A DNA stretch of 64,000 bases from Subtercola boreus. GTDB taxonomy: Bacteria > Actinomycetota > Actinomycetes > Actinomycetales > Microbacteriaceae. This document shows positions 30,259-40,796 of this stretch, one piece after another (positions within the stretch are counted from its first letter, which is position 1; every line of letters begins with the position of its first letter). Where the stretch lies: positions 1 to 64,000 of the forward strand of contig NZ_NBXA01000018.1 in the NCBI RefSeq assembly GCF_003399625.1. The letters run 5' to 3'. Position numbers and translations under genes: made by a program. Below the pieces are notes generated by a model that worked only from the letters and a program-made list of their open reading frames with translations, ran no database searches and was not told the DNA's origin.

Positions 30259-31641
30259 GTGATAGATCTGTCTGAACGTGTCGTCGAAGCTGAAGCATCG
30301 GTCATCGACGGTCTCGACAACTGGCGGGGCCTCGTGGCCAAGCAGCAGCCCGAATGGCCGGATCGCGGCGCGGTCGAAGCCGCCTCGGCGCAGCTGTCGA
30401 AGTTCCCGCCGCTGGTGTTCGCCGGTGAGGTGGACACCCTCCGCGACCGTCTTGCCACGGCCGCCTCGGGCCAGGCCTTCCTGCTGCAGGGCGGCGACTG
30501 CGCCGAGACCTACGCCGGTGCGACGGCCGACCAGATCCGCAACCGCATCAAGACGGTGCTGCAGATGGCCGTGGTGCTCACCTACGGTGCCTCGATGCCC
30601 GTCATCAAGATGGGCCGGATGGCCGGGCAGTTCGCGAAGCCCCGATCGAGCGACACCGAGACGCGGGGCGGCGTGACGCTTCCCGCCTACCGCGGTGACA
30701 TTGTGAACGGCTACGACTTCACGCCGGAATCCCGCACGCCCGACCCCGCGCGACTCGTCGAGGGCTACCACACCTCCGCGTCGACGCTGAACCTGATCCG
30801 GGCCTTCACGCAGGGCGGGTTCGCCGACCTCCGCGAGGTGCACCACTGGAACAAGGGGTTCACCTCGAACCCGGCCAATGCGCGCTACGAAGACCTGGCG
30901 CGGGAGATCGACCGCGCCATCCGGTTCATGATCGCGTGCGGCGCCGACTTCGAGGCGCTGAAGCGCACCGAGTTCTACACGGCGCACGAAGCCCTGCTGT
31001 TCGACTACGAACGGCCGATGACGCGCATCGACTCGCGCACGGGCACGCCCTACAACACGTCGAGCCACTTCCAGTGGATCGGGGAGCGCACGCGCGACCT
31101 CGACGGCGCGCACATCGACTTCCTCTCGCGGGTGCGGAACCCGATCGGCGTCAAGCTCGGGCCGTCGACGTCGCCCGACGACATGATGCGGCTGATCGAC
31201 AAGCTCGACCCCGTTCGCGAGCCCGGTCGCCTGACGTTCATCACACGCATGGGTGCCGGGAAGATCCGGGATGCTCTGCCGCCGCTGCTCGAAGCGATCA
31301 AGGCCTCGGATGCCACACCCCTCTGGGTGACGGACCCGATGCACGGCAACGGGCTCACCACGCCGAACGGCTACAAGACCCGCCGGTTCGACGACGTGGT
31401 CGACGAGGTCAAGGGCTTCTTCGAGGCGCACCGCGCTGCGGGAACGCACCCGGGCGGCATCCACGTGGAGCTCACAGGCGACGACGTCACCGAGTGCCTC
31501 GGCGGCTCGGAGCACATCGACGAAGCGACCCTCTCGACCCGTTACGAGTCGCTCTGCGACCCGCGCCTGAACCACATGCAGTCACTGGAGCTCGCGTTCC
31601 TGGTGGCGGAGGAGCTCCGCGGGGCGAAGCTGCCTCTCTAG
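30259..31641 (+). CDS. aroG: Class II 3-deoxy-7-phosphoheptulonate (DAHP) synthase
   Basis: A 460-residue plant/actinobacterial-type DAHP synthase, the first enzyme of the shikimate pathway, joining phosphoenolpyruvate and erythrose 4-phosphate. Motifs: LLQGGDCAE (metal Cys), KMGRMAGQFAKPRS, LPAYRGDIVNG, EALLFDYERPMTR, GVKLGPSTSPDD, ITRMGAGKI, DPMHGNG and GIHVELTGDDVTECLGG. The GTG is the family-consistent start. Gene order aroG followed by pknL and an Rv2175c homologue matches mycobacteria (Rv2178c-Rv2175c). No leader peptide was found. Confidence 0.95.
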   Translation: MIDLSERVVEAEASVIDGLDNWRGLVAKQQPEWPDRGAVEAASAQLSKFPPLVFAGEVDTLRDRLATAASGQAFLLQGGDCAETYAGATADQIRNRIKTVLQMAVVLTYGASMPVIKMGRMAGQFAKPRSSDTETRGGVTLPAYRGDIVNGYDFTPESRTPDPARLVEGYHTSASTLNLIRAFTQGGFADLREVHHWNKGFTSNPANARYEDLAREIDRAIRFMIACGADFEALKRTEFYTAHEALLFDYERPMTRIDSRTGTPYNTSSHFQWIGERTRDLDGAHIDFLSRVRNPIGVKLGPSTSPDDMMRLIDKLDPVREPGRLTFITRMGAGKIRDALPPLLEAIKASDATPLWVTDPMHGNGLTTPNGYKTRRFDDVVDEVKGFFEAHRAAGTHPGGIHVELTGDDVTECLGGSEHIDEATLSTRYESLCDPRLNHMQSLELAFLVAEELRGAKLPL

Positions 31642-31652
31642 CGACACCGGAT

Positions 31653-31675
31653 ACCCCTCCGGGAGGAGGAGGGGT
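31653..31675 (+). terminator. Terminator hairpin after aroG
   Basis: ACCCCTCC (31653-31660) pairs with GGAGGGGT (31668-31675) around a 7-base loop, 11 bases past the aroG stop codon and facing the end of pknL. Confidence 0.6.
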
Positions 31676-31790
31676 GATCCGAGGTTGTCTACGCCGCGGT
31701 TTGGCTGTGCTCCTCCCGGGCGGCATCTGTCCGGGGTGTCAGCCTCCGGGTGGTCAACCGAAGCCGGCGGGGCGGGCAGGGCAGGTCAGG

Positions 31791-34379
<2,589 letters not shown>

Positions 34380-34385
34380 GCCCCG

Positions 34386-34391
34386 ATTGTA
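34386..34391 (-). promoter_or_regulatory. -10 box of leaderless pknL
   Basis: TACAAT on the minus strand, exactly 6 bases before the GTG at 34379. Confidence 0.55.
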
Positions 34392-34490
34392 AATCGAAGA
34401 ACGCGCCGATCCCTGTATCGACATAGCCCGAGCCGATACCGCTACCGAATCGAGATCTCGCGGGATTCTCGCCACGGGCCGCCGCCGTGG

Positions 34491-34496
34491 CATCCT
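34491..34496 (+). promoter_or_regulatory. -10 box of leaderless Rv2175c-like gene
   Basis: CATCCT ends 6 bases before the GTG at 34503, the same spacing as on the pknL side of this divergent gap. Confidence 0.4.
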
Positions 34497-34502
34497 TGAC
34501 GG

Positions 34503-34844
34503 GTGAGTGAGACTTCTGACAGCCGGATCTGGCTGAGCGTTCCCGACCTCGCCGACCGGTTCGGCACCACTATCAGCAAGGTACGGAAGCTCATCGAGGA
34601 GCGTTCCCTGCTCGCGACCCGCCGGGACGGCATCCTGTCGGTTCCGGAGGTGTTCATCGTCGATGACGCCCCGATGAGCGAGCTGAAGGGCACGATCATC
34701 GTGTTGAACGACAGTGGATTCTCGAACGACGAGATGATGCAGTGGATGCTCGAACCCGAGGATTCGCTCGGTGTCGCCCCCATCGACGCCCTCCTCGCCG
34801 GCCGGAAGGCCGAGGTGCGCCGCATCGCCCAGGCCCTCGGCTGA
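34503..34844 (+). CDS. Rv2175c-family DNA-binding protein, predicted PknL substrate
   Basis: A 113-residue protein with an N-terminal helix-turn-helix (about 9-45: IWLSVPDLADRFGTTISKVRKLIEE) and a C-terminal helical domain (MSELKGTIIVLNDSGFSNDEMMQWML). This matches mycobacterial Rv2175c, a DNA-binding protein phosphorylated by PknL. The Thr-rich N terminus (SETSDS, FGTTIS) offers possible phosphorylation sites. It is divergent from pknL over a 123-base gap with apparently leaderless starts on both sides, so the pair may be co-regulated. Confidence 0.82.
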   Translation: MSETSDSRIWLSVPDLADRFGTTISKVRKLIEERSLLATRRDGILSVPEVFIVDDAPMSELKGTIIVLNDSGFSNDEMMQWMLEPEDSLGVAPIDALLAGRKAEVRRIAQALG

Positions 34845-34884
34845 TCATCCGGCCGCGTCAGGCCTGATCATCCGGCCGCGTCAG
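34841..34884 (+). repeat. Tandem 23-bp direct repeat spanning a stop codon
   Basis: A 21-base unit with core GATCATCCGGCCGCGTCAG occurs at 34841-34861 and 34864-34884. The TGA of the Rv2175c-like gene is inside the first copy, so the second copy appears to be a duplication of the gene end. Confidence 0.7.
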
Positions 34885-34940
34885 AGAGGATGGGGCGGCC
34901 GCTGAGGTCACAGGCGACCCAGCGTGCCCGTGAGCCTCTC

Positions 34941-36071
34941 TTACGCGTCGCGCTGGGTGATCGCGCGGGCGAGGGCCGCGAGCTCGATCCTGGCGGGCTC
35001 CGCGAGGGGCGCCGCCGCCAGCGCTGAGAGCGCGTCGTCGGTGTGCCGGGCGATCAGCGTCTCGACGCGGTCGGCCGCCCCGCTGTCGGAGATGGTCGCC
35101 TGGAGGGTGGAGATCTGCTCCGGCGTGAGGTCGGGGTCGCCGAGCATCTCGTCGAAGATGCGCCGGCTGCCCGATCCGAGTGTCTGCCGGGCGAGGGCTA
35201 TGAGCACGGTGCGCTTGCCCTCCCGCAGGTCGTCACCCGACGGCTTGCCCGTTCGCGCACTGTCACCGAAGACACCGAGCAGGTCGTCGCGCAGCTGGAA
35301 GGCGATGCCGAGCGGCAGCCCGAACGCGCGGAGCGCCTCGACCTGGGCATCGGATGCCCCGTGCAGGTGCGCTCCCAGAACGAGCGGAGCCTCGACGCTG
35401 TACTTGGCCGACTTGTAGACGATGACGCGTTCCGCGCGGGGCAGCAGCTCCGCTTCGGCGACGACAGGCCAGGCGCTCTCCTCCAACACATCGAGGTATT
35501 GGCCCAGTGTCACTTCGACGCGCATCCTGTTGAACTCACGGCGAGTGGATGACCGCGGCCCGGGTTCGAGGGCGTCGAGTGCATCGCCTACCAGCTCGTC
35601 GCTCCACGCCAGGAGCAGGTCGCCCATCAGGATCGCGCTGGCGCGGCCGTATGCCGGAGCGTTGCCGACGAATCCGTTCGAGACGTGCAGGTCTTCGAAC
35701 CGCCGGTGCGCCGCCCGCATGCCGCGGCGGGTGTCCGAGTTGTCGATGATGTCGTCATGCACGAGGGCTGCGGCGTGGAAGAACTCCAGCGCCGTGCACA
35801 ACCCGACGAGCGCGCGGAACTCCCTCTCGCCCGGCCCCGAACCGTAGCCCGTGGCCTGCTCGGCGCTCCGGATGTCGGGCTCCAGCACCGATCGCCAACC
35901 CCAGTAGCAGAACTGGGCGCGGAAGCGCTTGCCTCCGCTGAGAAGATTCCGCGAAAATTCGCCGAAAGGAGTCAATTCGTTCGCGATAGAGGCGAGAATG
36001 GGATCACGGTCAGTGAGGAATTCGACGATGTTGGTGTCGACGAACTTCGTCAGGCGTGTACTTTCAGTCAC
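34941..36071 (-). CDS. idsA: Polyprenyl (geranylgeranyl-type) diphosphate synthase
   Basis: A 376-residue trans-prenyltransferase. FARM motif DDIID in AALVHDDIIDNSDTRRG, second aspartate motif in QLRDDLLGVFGD, and GGKRFRAQFCYWG near the N terminus. It condenses isopentenyl diphosphate onto allylic primers for quinone, carotenoid or carrier-lipid synthesis; chain length cannot be set with confidence. Mycobacteria carry idsA2 next to this same gene block (Rv2173). The GTG at 36071 has TAGGCT exactly 6 bases upstream, indicating a leaderless mRNA. Confidence 0.88.
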   Translation of the reverse strand: MTESTRLTKFVDTNIVEFLTDRDPILASIANELTPFGEFSRNLLSGGKRFRAQFCYWGWRSVLEPDIRSAEQATGYGSGPGEREFRALVGLCTALEFFHAAALVHDDIIDNSDTRRGMRAAHRRFEDLHVSNGFVGNAPAYGRASAILMGDLLLAWSDELVGDALDALEPGPRSSTRREFNRMRVEVTLGQYLDVLEESAWPVVAEAELLPRAERVIVYKSAKYSVEAPLVLGAHLHGASDAQVEALRAFGLPLGIAFQLRDDLLGVFGDSARTGKPSGDDLREGKRTVLIALARQTLGSGSRRIFDEMLGDPDLTPEQISTLQATISDSGAADRVETLIARHTDDALSALAAAPLAEPARIELAALARAITQRDA

Positions 36072-36077
36072 GCGCCT

Positions 36078-36083
36078 AGCCTA
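36078..36083 (-). promoter_or_regulatory. -10 box of leaderless idsA
   Basis: TAGGCT on the minus strand, 6 bases before the GTG at 36071. Confidence 0.5.
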
Positions 36084-36184
36084 GCTACGATCGCGGCAGT
36101 ATCATTTGACGGCGCGGTACCATTCGGACCGCTCCCACACTGAGCTGCGTACTACGGTCGATACCGAACCTAGAGGTGAATGAA

Positions 36185-36589
36185 ATGCCGCTTTCGGAGC
36201 AAGAGCAGAAGCTCCTCGATGAGATGGAGCGCAGTCTCTACCACAACGATGCCGATTTCGTGTCGGCTGTCGGCGCCGGCAGAGGGCGACTGAGTTACGG
36301 CTCGCTGGTTCTCGGCGTGCTGCTGGCCATCGTCGGGCTCGCTGTCGTCATCGTGGGTGTGGTCATCCACATCCCCCTCATCGGCATCCTGGGTTTCGCC
36401 GTGATGTTCACCGGTGTTCTCGTGGCGCTCCGGCCCTCCAGGTCGCTCGGCAGGATGCGGGGCGGCAGTTCTTCCTCCGGTACCGGTTCGGCCGGTGCGC
36501 CCGGGCCCCAGCGCGGCACCGCGAATCGCGCGGGCTTCATGGATCGCCTGAACGACCGCTGGGACGACCGCAACGACAAGAACGAGTAG
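36185..36589 (+). CDS. DUF3040 membrane protein
   Basis: A 134-residue actinobacterial protein of the DUF3040 family. It starts MPLSEQEQKLLDEMERSLYHNDADF, the family signature, followed by two closely spaced membrane helices (about 40-60 and 63-85) and a Ser/Gly/Asn/Asp-rich cytoplasmic tail. GAGGTG precedes the ATG at the right distance, which favours it over the GTG 9 bases upstream. DUF3040 genes commonly sit just before mraZ in actinobacteria, as here. Function unknown; a strong terminator separates it from the division cluster. Confidence 0.85.
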   Translation: MPLSEQEQKLLDEMERSLYHNDADFVSAVGAGRGRLSYGSLVLGVLLAIVGLAVVIVGVVIHIPLIGILGFAVMFTGVLVALRPSRSLGRMRGGSSSSGTGSAGAPGPQRGTANRAGFMDRLNDRWDDRNDKNE

Positions 36590-36622
36590 CACCAGGCACA
36601 CCCCGCAGAACATTCAGATGAA

Positions 36623-36651
36623 GACCGGCCCACACGGGCCGGTCTTTTTTT
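36623..36651 (+). terminator. Rho-independent terminator after DUF3040 gene
   Basis: GACCGGCCC and GGGCCGGTC form a perfect 9-bp stem with a 4-base loop, followed by seven T residues. It is the only textbook T-tailed terminator in the window and insulates the dcw cluster. Confidence 0.9.
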
Positions 36652-36691
36652 GTGCCCGATCTGTGTCCCAAAGGGAGGGTTCAGCACCTCA

Positions 36692-36738
36692 GTGGAGGAA
36701 AACACCAGCAAAGTGGAGGGAAGTGGAGTAGCGTGGAG
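36692..36738 (+). promoter_or_regulatory. MraZ operator: four GTGGAG boxes
   Basis: GTGGAG occurs at 36692, 36713, 36723 and 36733, giving spacings of 21, 10 and 10 bp, all on one DNA face. MraZ is known to bind phased direct repeats upstream of its own gene in other bacteria; the last box ends 42 bases before the mraZ ATG. Confidence 0.8.
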
Positions 36739-36780
36739 TCACACCCGCAGTCTGGCCGGAAATGAGGGGAGTGAAGGAGC

Positions 36781-37212
36781 ATGTTCCTTGGTACCTACAC
36801 CCCCAAACTCGACGACAAAGGTCGCATCATCCTCCCGGCCAAGTTCCGCGAAGAACTCTCGAGCGGAGTCGTCATGACCCGTGGGCAGGAACACTGCATC
36901 TACGTGTTCTCCACGCGGGAATTCGAATCCGTGCACGACAAGATCCGCCAGGCTCCCGTGACCGACAAGAAGGCGCGTGACTACCTCCGCGTGTTCCTGT
37001 CCGGCGCGAGTGCGGAAAACCCCGACAGCCAGCACCGGGTCACTGTGCCGGCACCACTTCGCAGCTATGCGGGCCTGGACCGCGACCTCGTCGTGATCGG
37101 TGCCGGTTCCCGGGCCGAGATCTGGGATGCCGAGGCCTGGGAGACCTACCTCGCCGAACAGGAAGCCGCCTTCTCCGAGACCGACGAGGAGGTGATCCCG
37201 GGACTCTTCTGA
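36781..37212 (+). CDS. mraZ: Transcriptional regulator MraZ
   Basis: A 143-residue protein with two AbrB-like MraZ domains: [24 protein letters not shown] at the start and [34 protein letters not shown] in the second half. MraZ forms rings that bind direct repeats and represses the dcw cluster, including itself. GAAGGAG precedes the ATG. It is the first gene of the cluster and the GTGGAG boxes lie directly upstream. Confidence 0.96.
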   Translation: MFLGTYTPKLDDKGRIILPAKFREELSSGVVMTRGQEHCIYVFSTREFESVHDKIRQAPVTDKKARDYLRVFLSGASAENPDSQHRVTVPAPLRSYAGLDRDLVVIGAGSRAEIWDAEAWETYLAEQEAAFSETDEEVIPGLF

Positions 37213-37318
37213 TGTTCCGCGCCCCGTGACTCCCAGCCGTTCGCCCTGACACACTTCCCCGGTGCCAGGTCGACTCGGATGGGGATCAGGGGGCACGGCC
37301 CACCGGAACCCGCCTCTC

Positions 37319-38272
37319 ATGGAGATCTCCCGCATCCACACCCCCGTCATGCTCGAACGTTCGATCGAGCTGCTCCGCCCGGCCATCGAGGCACCGGGCG
37401 CGGTGCTCGTCGACGGCACCCTCGGGCTCGGCGGCCACGCCGAAGCCTTCCTCACCCGCTTCCCCCAGCTCACGCTCGTGGGCCTCGACCGCGACCTCGA
37501 AGCGCTCGCTCTGGCGGGGGAGCGGCTCGCCCCGTTCGGTGACCGCGCGAAGCTGGTGCACTGCCGTTACGACGAGATCCGGGATGCCCTCCACGGGCTC
37601 GGCTACGACACCGTTCAGGGCATCCTGCTCGACCTGGGTGTCTCGTCGATGCAGCTCGACCGTGCCGAGCGCGGTTTCGCCTACTCGAAGGACGCCCCGC
37701 TCGACATGCGGATGGACGGCACGGCAGAGCTGACCGCCGAGGAGATCCTCGCCGAGTACTCCGAGCACGACCTCCGGCGGATCTTCTGGGAGTACGGCGA
37801 GGAGCGGCTGGCCGCACGGTTCGCCCGCCGTATTGTGGAGCGCCGCGCCGAGAACCGTCTCGTGCGTTCGGCCCAGCTCGTCGACCTGCTGTCGAAAGCG
37901 ACCCCCGCTGCGCTCGCCCGCCAGGGCCACCCGGCCAAGCGGGTCTTCCAGGCCCTCCGCATCGAGGTGAACCAGGAGCTGGCCTCGCTCGAGGCCGTCG
38001 TTCCTGCCGCGATCGCGTCGCTGGCACTCGGCGGCCGGATGGTCGTGCTGTCGTACCAGTCGCTCGAGGACCGCATCGTCAAGCGTGCGCTCGCGGCCGC
38101 CACCACCTCGTCCACTCCGCCCGGACTGCCGGTGGAGCTGCCCGAACACCAGGCGCAGCTGAAGCTGCTCGTGCGTGGCGCCGAGCTCGCCACCGACGAC
38201 GAGAAGGCTGCAAACCCCCGATCCACCCCCGTGCGCCTCCGCGCGGCCGAGCGAGTGAGAGTCGCATCATGA
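37319..38272 (+). CDS. rsmH: 16S rRNA (cytosine-1402-N4)-methyltransferase RsmH
   Basis: A 317-residue SAM methyltransferase (formerly MraW). Motifs: [28 protein letters not shown] (SAM loop), [40 protein letters not shown] and [18 protein letters not shown]. It methylates C1402 in the ribosomal P site. The ATG at 37319 starts the family; a GTG at 37262 would add 19 residues but has no ribosome site. The stop overlaps the next gene's ATG (ATGA). Confidence 0.94.
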   Translation: MEISRIHTPVMLERSIELLRPAIEAPGAVLVDGTLGLGGHAEAFLTRFPQLTLVGLDRDLEALALAGERLAPFGDRAKLVHCRYDEIRDALHGLGYDTVQGILLDLGVSSMQLDRAERGFAYSKDAPLDMRMDGTAELTAEEILAEYSEHDLRRIFWEYGEERLAARFARRIVERRAENRLVRSAQLVDLLSKATPAALARQGHPAKRVFQALRIEVNQELASLEAVVPAAIASLALGGRMVVLSYQSLEDRIVKRALAAATTSSTPPGLPVELPEHQAQLKLLVRGAELATDDEKAANPRSTPVRLRAAERVRVAS

Positions 38273-38958
38273 CAACTGTCGCCCCATCCCGTCCACGCAT
38301 CACGATGACCGCCACGGCTGTCGCGGACCCCTACGTCGATCCGTTCGACGATGCGTTCCTCGGCGACTACTCACCGCCGGCGAAGCCGAAGTCCCCGTTC
38401 AGCATCGCGGCGCGCGGTGTGCTCCGTAGGCGCAAGCCCAAGCTCGCCTACGCGGCGGTCGTCGTCGTCGGTGTCTTCTCGATCGTCGTGGCGCAGCTGA
38501 TGCTGAGCATCGGCCTCTCGAACGGCGCCTATGAGATCTCGTCCCTGCAGACGCAGCAGAAGGAGATCGACCGCTCCAACAGCGCGCTCAGTGAACAGCT
38601 CGACGGATTGAGCGCGCCGCAGAGCCTGGCCGCCAGCGCGGAGGCCCTCGGCATGGTCGCCAACGTGCATCCGGCCTACCTGCGCCTCTCCGACGGCGCC
38701 GTGCTCGGCACGCCCACGACGGCGTCGTCGGCCTCCGGTTCGCTGACGAACGGGCAGCCGTCGCTGGTGCCGAACGCGCTGACCGCGGCCGCGGCCTCTG
38801 CCGCAGCCCCGGCTGCCGCGAACGGCACCCCCGCGACCGGCGCCCCCGCGGCGACCACCGCAGGCACCCCTGTCGGTGCTCCGAGCGCGCCTCCCGCCGC
38901 GGCGGCAGCGGCCGCAGTACCGTGGCAGGGTCAGCTTCCGGCCCCGACGACCCACTGA
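38269..38958 (+). CDS. ftsL: FtsL-like division protein
   Basis: A 229-residue bitopic protein at the usual ftsL position between rsmH and ftsI. It has a cytoplasmic N terminus (about 1-60), one helix (about 61-82), and a short coiled-coil segment ([40 protein letters not shown]) like the leucine-zipper part of FtsL/DivIC. The end, about 85 residues rich in Ala, Pro and Thr, is disordered and unusual in length. It would bridge FtsQ and the FtsW-FtsI synthase. The assignment rests on position and topology because FtsL diverges strongly. Confidence 0.72.
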   Translation: MTTVAPSRPRITMTATAVADPYVDPFDDAFLGDYSPPAKPKSPFSIAARGVLRRRKPKLAYAAVVVVGVFSIVVAQLMLSIGLSNGAYEISSLQTQQKEIDRSNSALSEQLDGLSAPQSLAASAEALGMVANVHPAYLRLSDGAVLGTPTTASSASGSLTNGQPSLVPNALTAAAASAAAPAAANGTPATGAPAATTAGTPVGAPSAPPAAAAAAAVPWQGQLPAPTTH

Positions 38959-38998
38959 ATCCCACCCACTGAACCTCACCCGTTAGGACACCGCACCC

Positions 38999-40780
38999 GT
39001 GAGCAGTTCACGCACCACACGCAACCGCGTCGCCGTCTCCATCGTCGTCATCGTCGCCCTTGTCGCCGTGCTGGTGGTGCGCCTGGTCGACATCCAGGTG
39101 GTGCAGGCGAGCGATCTGAATGCCCAGTCGTACGACAAGCTCTCGGTCGGCCAGTCGATCTACGGGCCGCGCGGCGACATCGTCGACGCGAACGGCGTGG
39201 TGCTGGCCACCACGGTCATCCGGTACAACGTGACGGCCTCGCCGGCGCAGGTCGCCGACTATACCCCGACAGATCCGACGACGGGCGCCGATCTCCCTAC
39301 TGTGACACCACTCGAGGCGGCGGCGAAGATCGCAGCCATCACAGGGCAGACTGCCGACGAGGTCTACGGCCTGTTGACTGCGGATCGTACGTCGTCCTAT
39401 GCAATGATCGCGAAGGATCTGGATCTCGAGAAGTACCGAGCGATCCAGGCCCTGGGTATCGAATGGCTCTACTACGAGACCTCCCCGCAGCGCGTCTACC
39501 CGAACGGCAGCGTCGCCGGCAACATCGTGGGCTTCATGGGCAACGACGCAAGCGGCGCCCTCACCGGCACCGGCGGACTCGAGGAGAAGGAGAACCAGTG
39601 CCTCGCCGGCTCCGACGGGCTCCAGACCTACGAGAAGGGCGCCGACGGCGTCGCGATCCCGAACACCACGGTGCTCGACAAGGAGCCTGTCGACGGTTCG
39701 ACCGTCGTGACCACGATCGACAGTGACCTGCAGTACTACGCGCAGCAGGTGCTCGCGCAACAGGTGACCTCGACGGGCGCCGAGTGGGGGAGCGTCGTCG
39801 TCACCGAGGTGAAGACCGGCAAACTCCTCACGGTCGCCCAGTACCCGACGCCGGATCCGAACAACCTCGACGCCACCGACCCCGGATTCTGGGGTGCGAT
39901 CGCGTTCTCGAGCCCGTTCGAGCCCGGCTCCACCTTCAAGGCGGAGTCCGCGGCGACCATCATCGATGCGGGCAAGGGCACACCCAGCACGGGCACGATC
40001 GTGCCGCAGCGCTACAAGACGCCGGGCGGTGCCGTGATCACCGACGACGAGTCGCACGGTGCCGATCCGATGACCCTCACCGGAATCATCGAGACCTCCT
40101 CGAACGTCGGCATCTCGCTGCTCAGTTCGATGCTGACCGACCAGCAGCGCTACGAGTACATGAAGAAGTTCCACCTCGGTGAGACGAGCGAGGTGAACTT
40201 TCCGGGCGAGTCGGAGGGCACCATCCGCACCCCCGCCGAATGGGACGAGCAGACCCTGTGGAACACCGCCTTCGGCCAGGGTCTCACCACCACGGCCGTG
40301 CAGGTGGCGAGCATGTACCAGACCCTCGGGAACGGCGGCGTGCGGATGCCCGTCTCCCTCGTCGCGGGCTGCAAGTCGGCCGACGGCACCATGACAGAGA
40401 CGCCGAGTACCCAGGGCGAGCAGGTCGTCTCGCAGACCGCAGCCCAGGAGACGGTCAATATGATGCAGAGCGTCGTCTCCGGCGGTTACGCGGCTTCACT
40501 GTTGAAGATCCCGGGCTACAACGTGGCCGCGAAGACGGGAACGGCGGAGGTCAGCAACGGCCAAGGAGCCTACGGCGGAGGATACCTGACGAGCGTCGCG
40601 GGCCTCGCCCCGGCAGAGAACCCGCAGTACGTCGTTTCGGTCAACCTGATGAAGCCGGTTACCATTACTAACGGTTCAGCTGCTGCTCCGGTCTTCCAGA
40701 AGATCATGTCGCAGGTGCTCCAGAAGTACCGTGTGGCGCCTTCGACGGTTCCCGCGGTCGAATACCCGACCAGCTATTGA
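38999..40780 (+). CDS. ftsI: Septal peptidoglycan transpeptidase FtsI (PBP3)
   Basis: A 593-residue class B penicillin-binding protein. A membrane helix (about 12-30) is followed by the pedestal domain and the transpeptidase with S311-T-F-K314 (EPGSTFKAES), the SSN triad in ETSSNVGIS and KTGTA at 512-516. It crosslinks septal peptidoglycan with FtsW. The GTG at 38999 has AGGA upstream. Insertions such as the Asn/Glu/Cys segment near EEKENQCLAGSDG occur in the pedestal, as in other actinobacteria. Confidence 0.94.
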   Translation: MSSSRTTRNRVAVSIVVIVALVAVLVVRLVDIQVVQASDLNAQSYDKLSVGQSIYGPRGDIVDANGVVLATTVIRYNVTASPAQVADYTPTDPTTGADLPTVTPLEAAAKIAAITGQTADEVYGLLTADRTSSYAMIAKDLDLEKYRAIQALGIEWLYYETSPQRVYPNGSVAGNIVGFMGNDASGALTGTGGLEEKENQCLAGSDGLQTYEKGADGVAIPNTTVLDKEPVDGSTVVTTIDSDLQYYAQQVLAQQVTSTGAEWGSVVVTEVKTGKLLTVAQYPTPDPNNLDATDPGFWGAIAFSSPFEPGSTFKAESAATIIDAGKGTPSTGTIVPQRYKTPGGAVITDDESHGADPMTLTGIIETSSNVGISLLSSMLTDQQRYEYMKKFHLGETSEVNFPGESEGTIRTPAEWDEQTLWNTAFGQGLTTTAVQVASMYQTLGNGGVRMPVSLVAGCKSADGTMTETPSTQGEQVVSQTAAQETVNMMQSVVSGGYAASLLKIPGYNVAAKTGTAEVSNGQGAYGGGYLTSVAGLAPAENPQYVVSVNLMKPVTITNGSAAAPVFQKIMSQVLQKYRVAPSTVPAVEYPTSY

Positions 40781-40796
40781 ACTCGCGAGGAGCCAG

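Noticed and set aside
34860-34940. Extra small gene between the Rv2175c homologue and idsA
   Set aside because: The region holds only the second copy of the direct repeat and no frame with a credible start.
37262-37318. Upstream GTG start for rsmH
   Set aside because: It adds 19 residues without family similarity and has no ribosome site; ATG at 37319 fits the family start.
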